Shown here: piece after piece, positions 1 to 6,504 of the stretch | How positions within the stretch are numbered: the stretch's first letter is position 1 | Layout: every line of letters begins with the position of its first letter | NCBI GenBank assembly: GCA_012962595.1 | Contig: DTXE01000228.1 | Location: forward strand, 1-6,504 | Origin: Syntrophaceae bacterium | GTDB taxonomy: Bacteria > Desulfobacterota > DTXE01 | Direction: 5' to 3' | DNA length: 6,504 nt | The notes under the pieces: generated by a model | Database searches by the model: none | Seen by the model: only the letters and a program-made list of their open reading frames with translations | Told to the model about the DNA's origin: nothing | Program-made: the position numbers and the translations under genes

Positions 1-589
1 CAAATCTCTCCGGCATCCATACCTTCTTCTTCCCCCCGCTACCAGGGTGAATGGCAATTAGGGTTTTATCTCCTCTAATACCCACTTCTTTAAGAAATCC
101 TTCAGCAAAAAGCCTGTCAGATTTGGTTAAATATAGCCTCGGATACATGCTTGAGGCGTTGAGACCTATTCTATTCAGGGATGACAGGATATAATCGGTG
201 ATATGAATTTGCTCACCATTACTAGGTAATGTTCTGATTTGGAGGAAATGCTGGAGGCCAGCCCTTTTAAGATTCTCTACAAATATGGGATTAGGATTGG
301 CAGTAAAGATGACCCCCAGGTCGAACATGGAAAGATAATCTACCAGCCTCTGTGAAAAAATGGGCCTCTCCATATACAGCATAGCCCATTCTTTTCCATC
401 GATGGAGATTACTTTATCCGCATAGTACCGCCCGTAAGCTAGCGATAGAATTTTGGGGAAACCTGCTATCTCGAAATGGGCTTTTTGATAATGTTCTCTC
501 AGGCTAGCAATAGCGGGAAGCGATAGGATAAAGTCCCCTATGGCTCCTTGATGAACAATAAGTACCCTTTTGACGGACTGTGGTAGCAT
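1..589 (-). CDS. Glycosyltransferase family 9 (heptosyltransferase-like), partial: N-terminal 196 residues
   Basis: The frame is open from the ATG at 587-589 to the window edge, so the C-terminal part, probably 130-160 residues, is missing. The N-terminus (VLIVHQGAIGDFILSLPAI, residues 9-27) matches the GT9 opening, where a hydrophobic beta strand leads to a G-x-I/L-G-D turn (here G15, G18, D19) and then a helix ending in LR. Residues 178-196 hold the family's second signature, IAIHPGSGGKKKVWMPERF, at the start of the C-terminal Rossmann domain that binds the nucleotide-sugar donor. GT9 enzymes typically transfer heptose from ADP-heptose to LPS core or another surface glycan on the cytoplasmic face of the membrane. 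Acceptor and sugar cannot be read here, and it does not clearly resemble WaaC or WaaF over other GT9 subgroups. An in-frame TAA at 599-601 rules out an earlier start. The gene begins 25 bases after the SagB-type gene with no clear Shine-Dalgarno, so it is probably the operon's last visible member and translated by coupling or reinitiation. Confidence 0.9.
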   Translation of the reverse strand, partial: MLPQSVKRVLIVHQGAIGDFILSLPAIASLREHYQKAHFEIAGFPKILSLAYGRYYADKVISIDGKEWAMLYMERPIFSQRLVDYLSMFDLGVIFTANPNPIFVENLKRAGLQHFLQIRTLPSNGEQIHITDYILSSLNRIGLNASSMYPRLYLTKSDRLFAEGFLKEVGIRGDKTLIAIHPGSGGKKKVWMPERF

Positions 590-614
590 GATAGTAGCTT
601 AGAGCTTCACTACT

Positions 615-1349
615 TCAGATTTTGCCCACAGTAGCCAGATAAATGGTAGTTTCTTCCTCACCATCAAGCTCAATGAGCCTATTTATCTCATCATCATAGA
701 AGGCACCAATAGGACATGACCCTAAATTAAGGGCGGTAGCAGCCAGCTGTAGATTCTCACAGATGTGTCCCACATCCATAAAGATATAGCGAATGGCCCT
801 ATTTCTGTATTTCCACATAGATCGAAGCACTATGGCGGTCCATATAAATACAATAGCGGCAATCATAACAGTCACTTGCCCCAGAGAGGCCTTTGTAATC
901 TCTCTGAAAAGGTCTCCCTTAGCAATTTGCTCCAACTCAAAATCTTTGACGTTAAAGTGGTAGATTCCCTTTTCTACACCATTCACACGATTTACCCAGA
1001 GATAAGTCTCTATAGGATAAAGGGCTCCTGCTGATGGTGCAGTCCTGTAAAAAAACGGAGGGCTTTCAACAGTTATCCCCTGAGTTGCCCAAAGTAGACT
1101 TGAAAGTTCCTCCAAGGATATGGGAAGGGGCTTATAATCCCTTAGAGATCTTCTCCTCCCCAGGCATTCCCAGATGCTAGCCCCAGAGATTAAATTTGGC
1201 TCTGGGAGGCTAATTTTGATGGCATCTGGATAGGTCTTAAATAAGGAAGGCCTCTCTATAGGGCCTAAATTATCAGAAAGGGGAGTACCTAGGTGATATT
1301 TGGTTTCTTGGATATAGCGATAGCCAATTCCTTTTTTATAACTGGGCAT
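615..1349 (-). CDS. SagB/ThcOx-type nitroreductase-family flavoprotein, substrate unknown
   Basis: The protein has 244 residues and the full pattern of the SagB-type branch of the FMN-dependent nitroreductase fold. The N-terminal segment (YIQETKYH, about 12-19) resembles the usual lead-in. It is followed by the basic FMN-phosphate motif RRRSLRDY (65-72), then LSSLLWATQGIT (82-93), then RTAPSAGALYPIETYL (102-117). The C-terminal part has KYRNRAIRYIFMDVGH (180-195), a helix ENLQLAATALNLGS (198-211), and the closing DDEINRLIELDG block (219-230). Characterised relatives oxidise azolines to azoles in thiazole/oxazole peptides together with YcaO cyclodehydratases, but many stand-alone relatives have no known substrate. 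No YcaO, SagC or precursor peptide gene is seen here, so an azole role is not supported. I see no signal peptide, so it is probably cytoplasmic. The ATG at 1347-1349 is the only standard start after an in-frame stop overlapping the end of coaX. It lies 19 bases after coaX, with AGAGGT 15 bases upstream. A generic NAD(P)H oxidoreductase is the main alternative. Confidence 0.87.
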   Translation of the reverse strand: MPSYKKGIGYRYIQETKYHLGTPLSDNLGPIERPSLFKTYPDAIKISLPEPNLISGASIWECLGRRRSLRDYKPLPISLEELSSLLWATQGITVESPPFFYRTAPSAGALYPIETYLWVNRVNGVEKGIYHFNVKDFELEQIAKGDLFREITKASLGQVTVMIAAIVFIWTAIVLRSMWKYRNRAIRYIFMDVGHICENLQLAATALNLGSCPIGAFYDDEINRLIELDGEEETTIYLATVGKI

Positions 1350-1364
1350 TCCGTAGATACATTT

Positions 1365-1370
1365 ACCTCT
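1365..1370 (-). promoter_or_regulatory. Probable ribosome binding site of the SagB-type gene
   Basis: AGAGGT on the minus strand is the best Shine-Dalgarno match upstream of the ATG at 1347-1349. It overlaps the coaX stop codon (1369-1371) and lies 15 bases from the start, longer than ideal. A nearer ATG (two bases after the motif) is out of frame and soon meets a stop. Terminating coaX ribosomes may therefore help start this gene. Confidence 0.45.
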
Positions 1371-2139
1371 AAATCATGTTTCTGTGGTAAAGAATCCTCA
1401 AACCCTCCAAGGTCAAGTTCTCATCTACCTCATCTATAGTGTTTGACTCTGAGGCAATGATGGTAGCCAGCCCTCCAGTGGCCACCACCTTGGGGTTAGA
1501 TTTAACTTCTCTCTTTATCCTTTCCACAATCCCATCAACCAATCCAGCATATCCATAGATAATTCCGGCGTTCATGCTGCTCATGGTATCCTTGGCCACG
1601 ATATTTTTAGGTTTGGCAAATATATCTGCCCTAGGAAGTCTTGAGGCATGCCTAAAAAGGGCGTCACACGAAATCCCAATCCCTGGAGCGATAGCACCAC
1701 CCATGTATGCACCTTCTTCGGAAATATAGTCAAAGGTAGTAGCTGTGCCAAAATCCACCACAATTACATTGGTCTTGTACTTTTCATAGGCAGAAACTGC
1801 GTTTGCTATACGATCTGCCCCTACTTCCCTGGGATTATCATAATGGATAGGCATCCCTGTTTTGATGCCAGGGCCTACAATCAGAGGATGTATATGGAAA
1901 TATCCTTGGCAGAACCTCTCCATGGTGTAGAGCATAGGGGGAACTACGCAGGATATAATAATTGCCTTTATGTTATTAAGGCTTAAGGAGCTTTGGGAAA
2001 AGAGGGCCTTCAGTAAAAGACCATATTCATCAGGGGTTATATCCTTTTCGGTTCTGATTCTAAAGGATGCAGAAAGGAAATTGTCTTTATAAACCCCTAT
2101 AAGTGTATTAGTATTGCCGATATCAATGGCTAATAACAC
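1369..2139 (-). CDS. coaX: Type III pantothenate kinase
   Basis: CoaX phosphorylates pantothenate with ATP, the first step of coenzyme A synthesis, in the cytoplasm. The type III enzyme belongs to the ASKHA (actin-like) superfamily and, unlike the CoaA type, is not feedback-inhibited by CoA. The 256-residue length is normal. Visible motifs in order are the phosphate-1 loop DIGNTNT (6-12), the GADRIANA block (107-114), the phosphate-2 strand [11 protein letters not shown] (127-137, with D129), [11 protein letters not shown] (147-157), and the adenosine-loop TGGLA (221-225). All key residues I expect are present. The start is GTG at 2137-2139, giving the usual family beginning [10 protein letters not shown]. 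The codon directly before it is an in-frame TAG, so no longer form is possible. An AGGAGG lies 13 bases upstream. The gene follows folP by 31 bases and was almost certainly cotranscribed with it; ftsH and coaX are neighbours in many bacteria. Confidence 0.96.
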   Translation of the reverse strand: MLLAIDIGNTNTLIGVYKDNFLSASFRIRTEKDITPDEYGLLLKALFSQSSLSLNNIKAIIISCVVPPMLYTMERFCQGYFHIHPLIVGPGIKTGMPIHYDNPREVGADRIANAVSAYEKYKTNVIVVDFGTATTFDYISEEGAYMGGAIAPGIGISCDALFRHASRLPRADIFAKPKNIVAKDTMSSMNAGIIYGYAGLVDGIVERIKREVKSNPKVVATGGLATIIASESNTIDEVDENLTLEGLRILYHRNMI

Positions 2140-2151
2140 CTAATCTACCAT
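2140..2151 (-). other. Four-codon in-frame ORF (ATG GTA GAT TAG) abutting the coaX start
   Basis: The sequence reads ATG GTA GAT TAG and continues directly into the coaX GTG in the same frame. Its ATG is one base downstream of a perfect AGGAGG, too close for efficient initiation. It may be chance, a reinitiation device, or a trace of an older upstream coaX start cut off by a nonsense change. The sequence alone does not decide among these. Confidence 0.3.
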
Positions 2152-2152
2152 A

Positions 2153-2158
2153 CCTCCT
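2153..2158 (-). promoter_or_regulatory. coaX ribosome binding site
   Basis: A perfect AGGAGG lies in the 31-base folP-coaX spacer. It is 13 bases from the GTG start, longer than the usual 5-9. It supports initiation near this point, and the in-frame TAG just before the GTG fixes the GTG as the start. Confidence 0.7.
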
Positions 2159-2170
2159 AATTCTCACTTC

Positions 2171-2998
2171 TTAAGCCCTTTTTATAGCGTCAATCATCTG
2201 GGTAATCTCTTTTGATTCTTTAACCCGATGGACCCTTACTATATTTGCACCATTCAGGACACACGCAGCAATGGTGGCATAGGTGCCAACATCCCTATCA
2301 TCTGTGCCCAGTACATCACCTATAAACGCCTTACGTGAGGTTCCCACCAAAATAGGCCTTCCCAATACCTTAAACCGCTTTAGTTCCCGGATAATCAATA
2401 GATTATGGTCCCTTGTCTTGCCGAAACCAATCCCTGGATCCACTATAATATTTCCTTCAGGGATACCCCGATTTCGTGCTACACTAATTCTTTCTTTCAG
2501 AAAATCAATTATCTCAGGAACAAGGGAATCATAATGAGGACTTATCTGCATGTCTTGTGGTGTTCCTTTCATATGCATAAGGATTATAGGTGCACGGAAC
2601 TCATGAACCACATTTGCCATTTCAGGGTCGAATCTCATAGCGCTAATATCATTAACCATGGCTGCGCCCTCACCTAGTGCCCTCTTAGCTACCTCCGACT
2701 TATAGGTATCTATAGAAATAGGTACTTTCAGCCGTTTAGCCAGTTCCCTTATTACAGGTATAACCCGTCTGATTTCTTCTTCCAGGGGTACAGGTGTTGA
2801 AAAAGGTCTTGTGGATTCACCACCCACATCGATTATGTCTGCCCCTTCTTCAGCCATCTTCTCCCCATGAGCGATGGCCTTATCTTTGTTAAAAAACAAT
2901 CCACCATCAGAAAAGGAATCCGGTGTCACATTTAGTATCCCCATGATGTGGGTACGTTTCTCAAAATCCAGGTAGGTGTGACCACATATTATACCCAT
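2171..2998 (-). CDS. folP: Dihydropteroate synthase
   Basis: FolP condenses 6-hydroxymethyl-7,8-dihydropterin diphosphate with p-aminobenzoate to give dihydropteroate in folate synthesis, and is the target of sulfonamides. The 275-residue length is typical for this TIM-barrel enzyme. Both family signatures are present: MGILNVTPDSFSDGG (19-33) and the DVGGESTRP loop (57-65). Further pterin- and phosphate-site motifs follow: SIDT (95-98), VNDIS (115-119), LMHMKGTPQDM (140-150), DPGIGFGKT (187-195), GTSRKAF (219-225) and RVHRV (255-259). The R and H of the last motif, which bind the diphosphate in characterised enzymes, are kept; the Asp that often follows the His is Arg here. The ATG at 2996-2998 shares one base with the ftsH TAA (TAATG). 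No strong Shine-Dalgarno precedes it, so translation is probably coupled to ftsH. Confidence 0.98.
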   Translation of the reverse strand: MGIICGHTYLDFEKRTHIMGILNVTPDSFSDGGLFFNKDKAIAHGEKMAEEGADIIDVGGESTRPFSTPVPLEEEIRRVIPVIRELAKRLKVPISIDTYKSEVAKRALGEGAAMVNDISAMRFDPEMANVVHEFRAPIILMHMKGTPQDMQISPHYDSLVPEIIDFLKERISVARNRGIPEGNIIVDPGIGFGKTRDHNLLIIRELKRFKVLGRPILVGTSRKAFIGDVLGTDDRDVGTYATIAACVLNGANIVRVHRVKESKEITQMIDAIKRA

Positions 2999-4875
2999 TA
3001 AGAGGTTTCGCCTGTATCTTCCCTGGGGGAAGCCTTACCTGCCTCATGGGGAGTGGGTGATTTAACCTCCGGCTTCCTCAATGGTGTTACCACCCCCTCT
3101 ATGATGTCATCAATGGCCTTGCCATCCAAGGTTTCTTTCTCAAGGAGGGCAGTAGCTAATGCATGGAGGGTATTTATATGTTTGGTAAGGACATCCTTTG
3201 TTTTATTATAACTTTCCATTACCAGTTTCTTAATTTCTGCATCAATCTTTACCGCCGTTTCTTCACTATATTCCTTATACCTGGTCATTTCCTTCCCCAG
3301 AAATATCTGCTCCTCTCTTTTTCCATAGGTAAGGGGACCCAATTCTTCGCTCATTCCCCAATCGCATACCATCTTTCGAGCTATCTCTGTAGCCTTCTCT
3401 AAGTCATTACCCGCTCCGGTAGTATAGTCTCCAAAAACTAATTCCTCGGCCACTCTTCCACCTAGCAACACTGCCAGGTTATTCAAAAGATACTTCTTGG
3501 TATAGGTATGCTTCTCATCTAAAGGAAGCTGTTGAGTCAATCCCAGTGACCTCCCTCTGGGGATAATGGTGACCTTATGAATGGGATCCGTACCTGGAAG
3601 AAGCTTGGCCACCAGGGCATGACCTGCCTCATGGTACGCAGTAGATTTCCTTTCTACATCGCTGATGATAAGACTTTTACGTTCGGTTCCCATCATGACT
3701 TTATCTTTTGCCTGTTCAAAATCTGACATTTCTATTACATCCTTGTTATATCTAGCAGCAATGAGGGCGGCCTCATTAACCATATTTTCAATATCCGCTC
3801 CAGTAAATCCAGGGGTTCCCCTGGCCAAAATGCTAAGATCTACATCCCCGGCCAAAGGAGTCCTCCGAGTGTGTACCTTTAGTATTGCCTCCCTACCCCT
3901 AACATCAGGTATAGGTACTACCACCTGACGGTCAAATCTTCCGGGACGAAGCAATGCAGGGTCTAAGACATCTGGTCTATTGGTAGCAGAAATGAGGATA
4001 ACCCCTTCATTAGATTCAAATCCATCCATCTCCACCAATAGCTGATTCAATGTCTGTTCCCTTTCATCATGGCCCCCACCCAGTCCCGCTCCACGGTGCC
4101 GTCCTACCGCATCTATCTCATCTATAAAGATGATACATGGGGCATGCTTCTTACCTTGGATAAATAGGTCGCGCACCCTGGCGGCCCCAACACCCACAAA
4201 CATCTCCACAAAATCTGATCCACTGATACTAAAAAAGGGGACCCCAGCCTCACCCGCAATAGCACGGGCCAAAAGTGTCTTCCCAGTACCTGGTGCACCT
4301 ACCAGCAACACACCTTTTGGTATCCTTCCGCCCAGTCGTGTGAATTTTTTAGGATCCTTAAGAAACTCAATGATCTCCTGTAATTCTTCCTTAGATTCTG
4401 GGATACCAGCCACATCTTCGAAGGTTATCCCTTTGGCCTGCTCTGGCAGAAGTCTGGCCCTACTTCTTCCAAATGACATGGCCCTCCCGCCTCCTGCCTG
4501 CATCTGCCTCATAAAAAAGATCCATACCGCTATCAATAGGACCATGGGAAACCAGGAGATTAATATGGTAACGTACCATGGGGATTCATCTTTGGGTTTA
4601 GCAGAAATCCTAACGCCCCTTTGCCTTAAGATATTAATTAACTCTGGATCCTGTGGGGAGAAGGTTTTGAAGGCCCTGCCATTCTCATAATTCCCGTAGA
4701 TGTGGTCTCCCTGAATGGTTACCTCCAGTACATCGCCGTGCTCCACGCTGGCGAGAAAATCGCTATAGGTAATGGTCTCTCTGGCCTGTTTGGGATGGCT
4801 GAACATATTAAAAAGGAAGACCATGGCTAAGCTAATCATTAACCATACTGCCAAATTTTTATAGAATGGCTTCAC
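2998..4875 (-). CDS. ftsH: ATP-dependent zinc metalloprotease FtsH
   Basis: FtsH is a hexameric inner-membrane AAA+ protease that extracts and degrades damaged membrane proteins and selected cytoplasmic regulators. The 625-residue protein is complete. It has a first transmembrane helix at about 8-25, an extracytoplasmic domain at about 27-97, and a second helix at about 101-122. The AAA+ module carries Walker A GAPGTGKT (193-200), the pore loop [10 protein letters not shown] (222-231), Walker [10 protein letters not shown] (248-256), and the second region of homology from [13 protein letters not shown] to GRFDR (297-316). The protease domain has HEAGH (415-419) with the probable third zinc ligand D491 in [11 protein letters not shown] charged, low-complexity tail fills about 601-625. 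The start is GTG at 4873-4875, five bases after a strong GGAGG. It lies 141 bases downstream of tilS, so it probably has its own promoter. Its TAA overlaps the folP ATG by one base. No catalytic residue is missing. Confidence 0.98.
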   Translation of the reverse strand: MKPFYKNLAVWLMISLAMVFLFNMFSHPKQARETITYSDFLASVEHGDVLEVTIQGDHIYGNYENGRAFKTFSPQDPELINILRQRGVRISAKPKDESPWYVTILISWFPMVLLIAVWIFFMRQMQAGGGRAMSFGRSRARLLPEQAKGITFEDVAGIPESKEELQEIIEFLKDPKKFTRLGGRIPKGVLLVGAPGTGKTLLARAIAGEAGVPFFSISGSDFVEMFVGVGAARVRDLFIQGKKHAPCIIFIDEIDAVGRHRGAGLGGGHDEREQTLNQLLVEMDGFESNEGVILISATNRPDVLDPALLRPGRFDRQVVVPIPDVRGREAILKVHTRRTPLAGDVDLSILARGTPGFTGADIENMVNEAALIAARYNKDVIEMSDFEQAKDKVMMGTERKSLIISDVERKSTAYHEAGHALVAKLLPGTDPIHKVTIIPRGRSLGLTQQLPLDEKHTYTKKYLLNNLAVLLGGRVAEELVFGDYTTGAGNDLEKATEIARKMVCDWGMSEELGPLTYGKREEQIFLGKEMTRYKEYSEETAVKIDAEIKKLVMESYNKTKDVLTKHINTLHALATALLEKETLDGKAIDDIIEGVVTPLRKPEVKSPTPHEAGKASPREDTGETS

Positions 4876-4880
4876 TTTTA

Positions 4881-4885
4881 CCTCC
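4881..4885 (-). promoter_or_regulatory. ftsH ribosome binding site
   Basis: GGAGG lies five bases before GTG (GGAGGTAAAAGTG) and fixes the GTG start of ftsH. Its first two G bases also form the 3' end of a possible leader hairpin (4884-4904), which could limit ribosome access. Confidence 0.8.
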
Positions 4886-4911
4886 AGGTAACATCCCCAC
4901 CTGGGATGGGG
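4884..4911 (-). promoter_or_regulatory. Competing short hairpins in the ftsH leader, next to the ribosome binding site
   Basis: Two inverted repeats overlap and cannot form together. One pairs CCAGGT (4899-4904) with ACCTGG (4884-4889), a six-pair stem that an inner G-U pair can extend, and it covers two bases of the GGAGG. The other pairs CCCCA (4907-4911) with TGGGG (4895-4899) around a seven-base loop and leaves the ribosome binding site free. A third weak pairing, ATCCC (4903-4907) with GGGAT (4893-4897), is also possible. Such an arrangement could make ftsH translation respond to temperature or a factor, but the stems are short and I have no folding energies. It does not match a riboswitch class I know. 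Confidence 0.3.
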
Positions 4912-4950
4912 TTATTAAAGATATTGTGCAAATAGAATGCCATTTACTAA

Positions 4951-4979
4951 AGATTAACATATAAAATACCTTATTTCAA
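4951..4979 (-). promoter_or_regulatory. Candidate sigma-70-type promoter for ftsH
   Basis: On the minus strand, TTGAAA (4974-4979) matches the -35 consensus at five of six positions. It is followed after 17 bases by TAATCT (4951-4956), preceded by TGT, which gives an extended -10 (TG-N) element. The -10 itself is a modest match. It would start transcription near 4944 and give an ftsH leader of about 70 bases. The 141-base gap, unlike the tight spacing elsewhere, fits an internal promoter here. A heat-shock-type promoter is not evident. Confidence 0.4.
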
Positions 4980-5016
4980 CACATTCTTAACCATAAGGCC
5001 TCCACTGCAGCAAATC

Positions 5017-6465
5017 TTAGAATAATTGACCATGGGTGAGAGGCGGATGAATTTTAACCTTCAAGACCTTTCTTGTGTCCCCTGTCAGTTTTACACCATC
5101 ATCAAGCCTAAGACCTGCTACCCACACTATCTGATCGCCTGCTACCAATAGGGGAATGGATTTTCTCATATTTTTTGGAATCTTGCAATTTATGAGGAAG
5201 TCCTTGATCTTCTTAAAACTCTCCATCCCCAAGGGTCTAAACCTATCACCTGCCCTTATGTTTCTAATAATCAAAGGAAAATGTACCTTGGAATAGTCCA
5301 AATAGGCAGTATTTTTATCTACCTCTATATTCAAATCTTTATTATAATCCACTACCTCAAAGGATATTACCTTGTTCACCTCCTTCACTACCACCGGCTT
5401 TAAGTCTGAAACCAGGTATAAAAAGTCAACCGGTTCTTTTGTCCTCTTTTCAAAGATTATATGTTCATAGGACCTTCTGACAATTAACCCGTGAGGTAAA
5501 TTTAGCATTTTGGAAGGGTGCGTTTGACTAGCCAGTTTAAGAACATCCAGAATATGATTAAAGCCTATAGCCCTGAGGTCACCTTTAACCGTCTCCACCG
5601 CCTTTCGGATCAACCTTAGTTGGAGCGCCCTATGAAGATCCAAGAACCGGCTGGCATCAAGAATCACTTTAGCAAAGTCATGGTATTTTAAAATTTTCAA
5701 AAATTCTTGGGCAACTATACCTTGTAGCCAATCCTCTTCATCCCTGAGGATAGAGGAAAGCTGCACTAGATTCTCTCTTAACTTAGGATTGTATGTTCTC
5801 TCCAAAAGAGGAATAAGATCTAGCCGGATCTTGTTGCGTAGGAATCTCTGATCTCTGTTAGAGCTATCAGTAACATAAGAAAGGTCATATTGGTCTAAAA
5901 ATCTCTCGATTTGTCTTCTGGATACTTCTATAAGAGGTCTGATAAATATTTTATCCCTCACCGGCGGCATACCACATAAACCCAGCCTTCCACTACCCCT
6001 TAAGACCTTCATAAGAATATCCTCTGCCTGATCGTCCGCCGTGTGGCCCAGTGCAATCCTTTGTGCCCCCTCCATTTTCAATGTATCTTCCAAAAACTGA
6101 TATCTTAATATCCGCGCTGCCTCTTCTGTTGACAGCTTCATTTGGTGTTTAAAAGAATAGATATCTCCTTTTCCCACCCGACAGGGAAGCATCAACAGCT
6201 TAGCCAAATTCTCAACAAATGTAGCATCTCTATGTGACTCATTACCTCTAAGACCATGGTTAAAGTGGGTTACTATCAAAGAGAGATTCCACTCCTCTCT
6301 CAGGTGATTCAGGATGTGAAGTAAAGCCGTAGAGTCTGGACCTCCAGATACAGCCACTACCACTTTATCCCCCTGGGTAAGCATGTTATATTTCCTGATG
6401 GTATTATTTACCAGACTTGAGATATCCAAAAGCCCCTTCTGGGCAAGATTATAATGGTTTTTCAT
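5017..6465 (-). CDS. tilS: tRNA(Ile)-lysidine synthetase
   Basis: TilS uses ATP and lysine to convert C34 of tRNA-Ile(CAU) to lysidine, which changes the tRNA from reading AUG to reading AUA and from methionine to isoleucine identity. The function is essential in most bacteria. The 482-residue length fits the long, multi-domain form. The N-terminal PP-loop ATPase domain shows SGGPDS (40-45), HFNHGLRG (67-74), ALGHTADDQAED (138-149), and DSSN followed by RFLRNKIR (200-214). A helical substrate-binding middle follows at about 225-330. The C-terminal TilS domain contains IRNIRAGDRFRPLG (400-413), then KKIKDFLINCKIP (418-430), and the closing VWVAGLRLDD segment (447-456). The ATG at 6463-6465 lies 10 bases after GAGGAG. 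Its promoter is outside the window or in the last few bases. No terminator follows it, so transcription may continue into ftsH. Confidence 0.97.
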   Translation of the reverse strand: MKNHYNLAQKGLLDISSLVNNTIRKYNMLTQGDKVVVAVSGGPDSTALLHILNHLREEWNLSLIVTHFNHGLRGNESHRDATFVENLAKLLMLPCRVGKGDIYSFKHQMKLSTEEAARILRYQFLEDTLKMEGAQRIALGHTADDQAEDILMKVLRGSGRLGLCGMPPVRDKIFIRPLIEVSRRQIERFLDQYDLSYVTDSSNRDQRFLRNKIRLDLIPLLERTYNPKLRENLVQLSSILRDEEDWLQGIVAQEFLKILKYHDFAKVILDASRFLDLHRALQLRLIRKAVETVKGDLRAIGFNHILDVLKLASQTHPSKMLNLPHGLIVRRSYEHIIFEKRTKEPVDFLYLVSDLKPVVVKEVNKVISFEVVDYNKDLNIEVDKNTAYLDYSKVHFPLIIRNIRAGDRFRPLGMESFKKIKDFLINCKIPKNMRKSIPLLVAGDQIVWVAGLRLDDGVKLTGDTRKVLKVKIHPPLTHGQLF

Positions 6466-6475
6466 GTGAAAATAA

Positions 6476-6481
6476 CTCCTC
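6476..6481 (-). promoter_or_regulatory. tilS ribosome binding site
   Basis: GAGGAG lies 10 bases upstream of the tilS ATG, slightly long but acceptable spacing. It supports the ATG at 6463-6465 over the later in-frame Met at residue 28, which lies close to the PP-loop. Confidence 0.65.
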
Positions 6482-6504
6482 TAGTTTAAATCCCAAATCC
6501 CAAG

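Noticed and set aside
2988..2993. A perfect TATAAT on the minus strand within the first codons of folP.
   Set aside because: No adequate -35 lies 16-18 bases upstream, and the position inside the tightly coupled ftsH-folP junction makes a separate promoter unlikely.
4130..4690. A 186-residue open frame on the plus strand opposite ftsH.
   Set aside because: It lies wholly antisense to conserved AAA+ and membrane-helix coding sequence, has no recognisable domain, and is the expected shadow of a well-conserved gene.
4859..4960. A 33-codon minus-strand ORF (begins MLIFSKWHS) that starts in the tilS-ftsH gap after TAAGG and ends just inside ftsH.
   Set aside because: It resembles no family I know, and its start falls inside the -10 region of the candidate ftsH promoter, so that promoter's transcript would not include it. 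Chance is the simpler reading.
4971..4994. A seven-residue ORF (MVKNVLK) on the minus strand, four bases after GGAGG, just downstream of tilS.
   Set aside because: The ribosome binding site is good, but the peptide is too short to support from sequence. It has no run of one amino acid as in attenuation leaders, and no terminator follows. It overlaps the candidate -35 element.
6483..6502. A direct repeat of seven bases (TTGGGAT-like, twice) upstream of tilS on the minus strand.
   Set aside because: There are only two short copies at the very edge of the window. Without the sequence beyond 6504, neither an operator nor a longer repeat array can be claimed.

Overview
The window is an ordinary bacterial housekeeping cluster of six genes, all on the minus strand. 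In transcription order (right to left) they are tilS (tRNA-Ile lysidine synthetase), ftsH (membrane AAA+ zinc protease), folP (dihydropteroate synthase), coaX (type III pantothenate kinase), a SagB/ThcOx-type nitroreductase-fold gene, and the first 196 codons of a family 9 glycosyltransferase (heptosyltransferase-like) that runs off the left edge. Base composition is moderate and slightly AT-rich, with no visible shift from gene to gene. I see no tRNA, rRNA, CRISPR array, insertion sequence, prophage gene or toxin-antitoxin pair.

Layout: tilS fills 5017-6465 and leaves 39 bases at the right edge. The only real intergenic gap is the 141 bases between tilS and ftsH (4876-5016). It holds a candidate promoter, a set of competing short hairpins next to the ftsH ribosome binding site, and two very short ORFs that I do not believe. 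From ftsH leftward the genes are packed tightly. The ftsH stop and folP start overlap in TAATG, folP and coaX are 31 bases apart, coaX and the SagB-type gene are 19 apart, and the SagB-type gene and the glycosyltransferase are 25 apart. ftsH through the glycosyltransferase is therefore probably one operon, with tilS feeding in from upstream and an internal promoter ahead of ftsH. Two genes, ftsH and coaX, start with GTG.

Organism: tilS next to ftsH, followed by folate and CoA genes, is a recurring bacterial neighbourhood. In Firmicutes, tilS-hpt-ftsH-coaX is common; in several Desulfobacterota, tilS-ftsH-folP is common. Here hpt is absent and folP sits between ftsH and coaX. A GT9 heptosyltransferase-type enzyme points to a Gram-negative cell with LPS or a similar surface glycan. 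A Desulfobacterota, Nitrospirota or related environmental lineage is my best guess from gene order, but this is weak inference.

The first four genes do not form one pathway. They share a theme of basic growth functions: decoding of AUA codons, membrane protein quality control, folate synthesis and CoA synthesis. The last two genes look like accessory additions to the operon: a flavin oxidoreductase of unknown substrate and a surface-glycan transferase. I did not find a novel system. The items most worth checking are the ftsH leader structure, the four-codon ORF abutting the coaX GTG start, and the stand-alone SagB-type gene.
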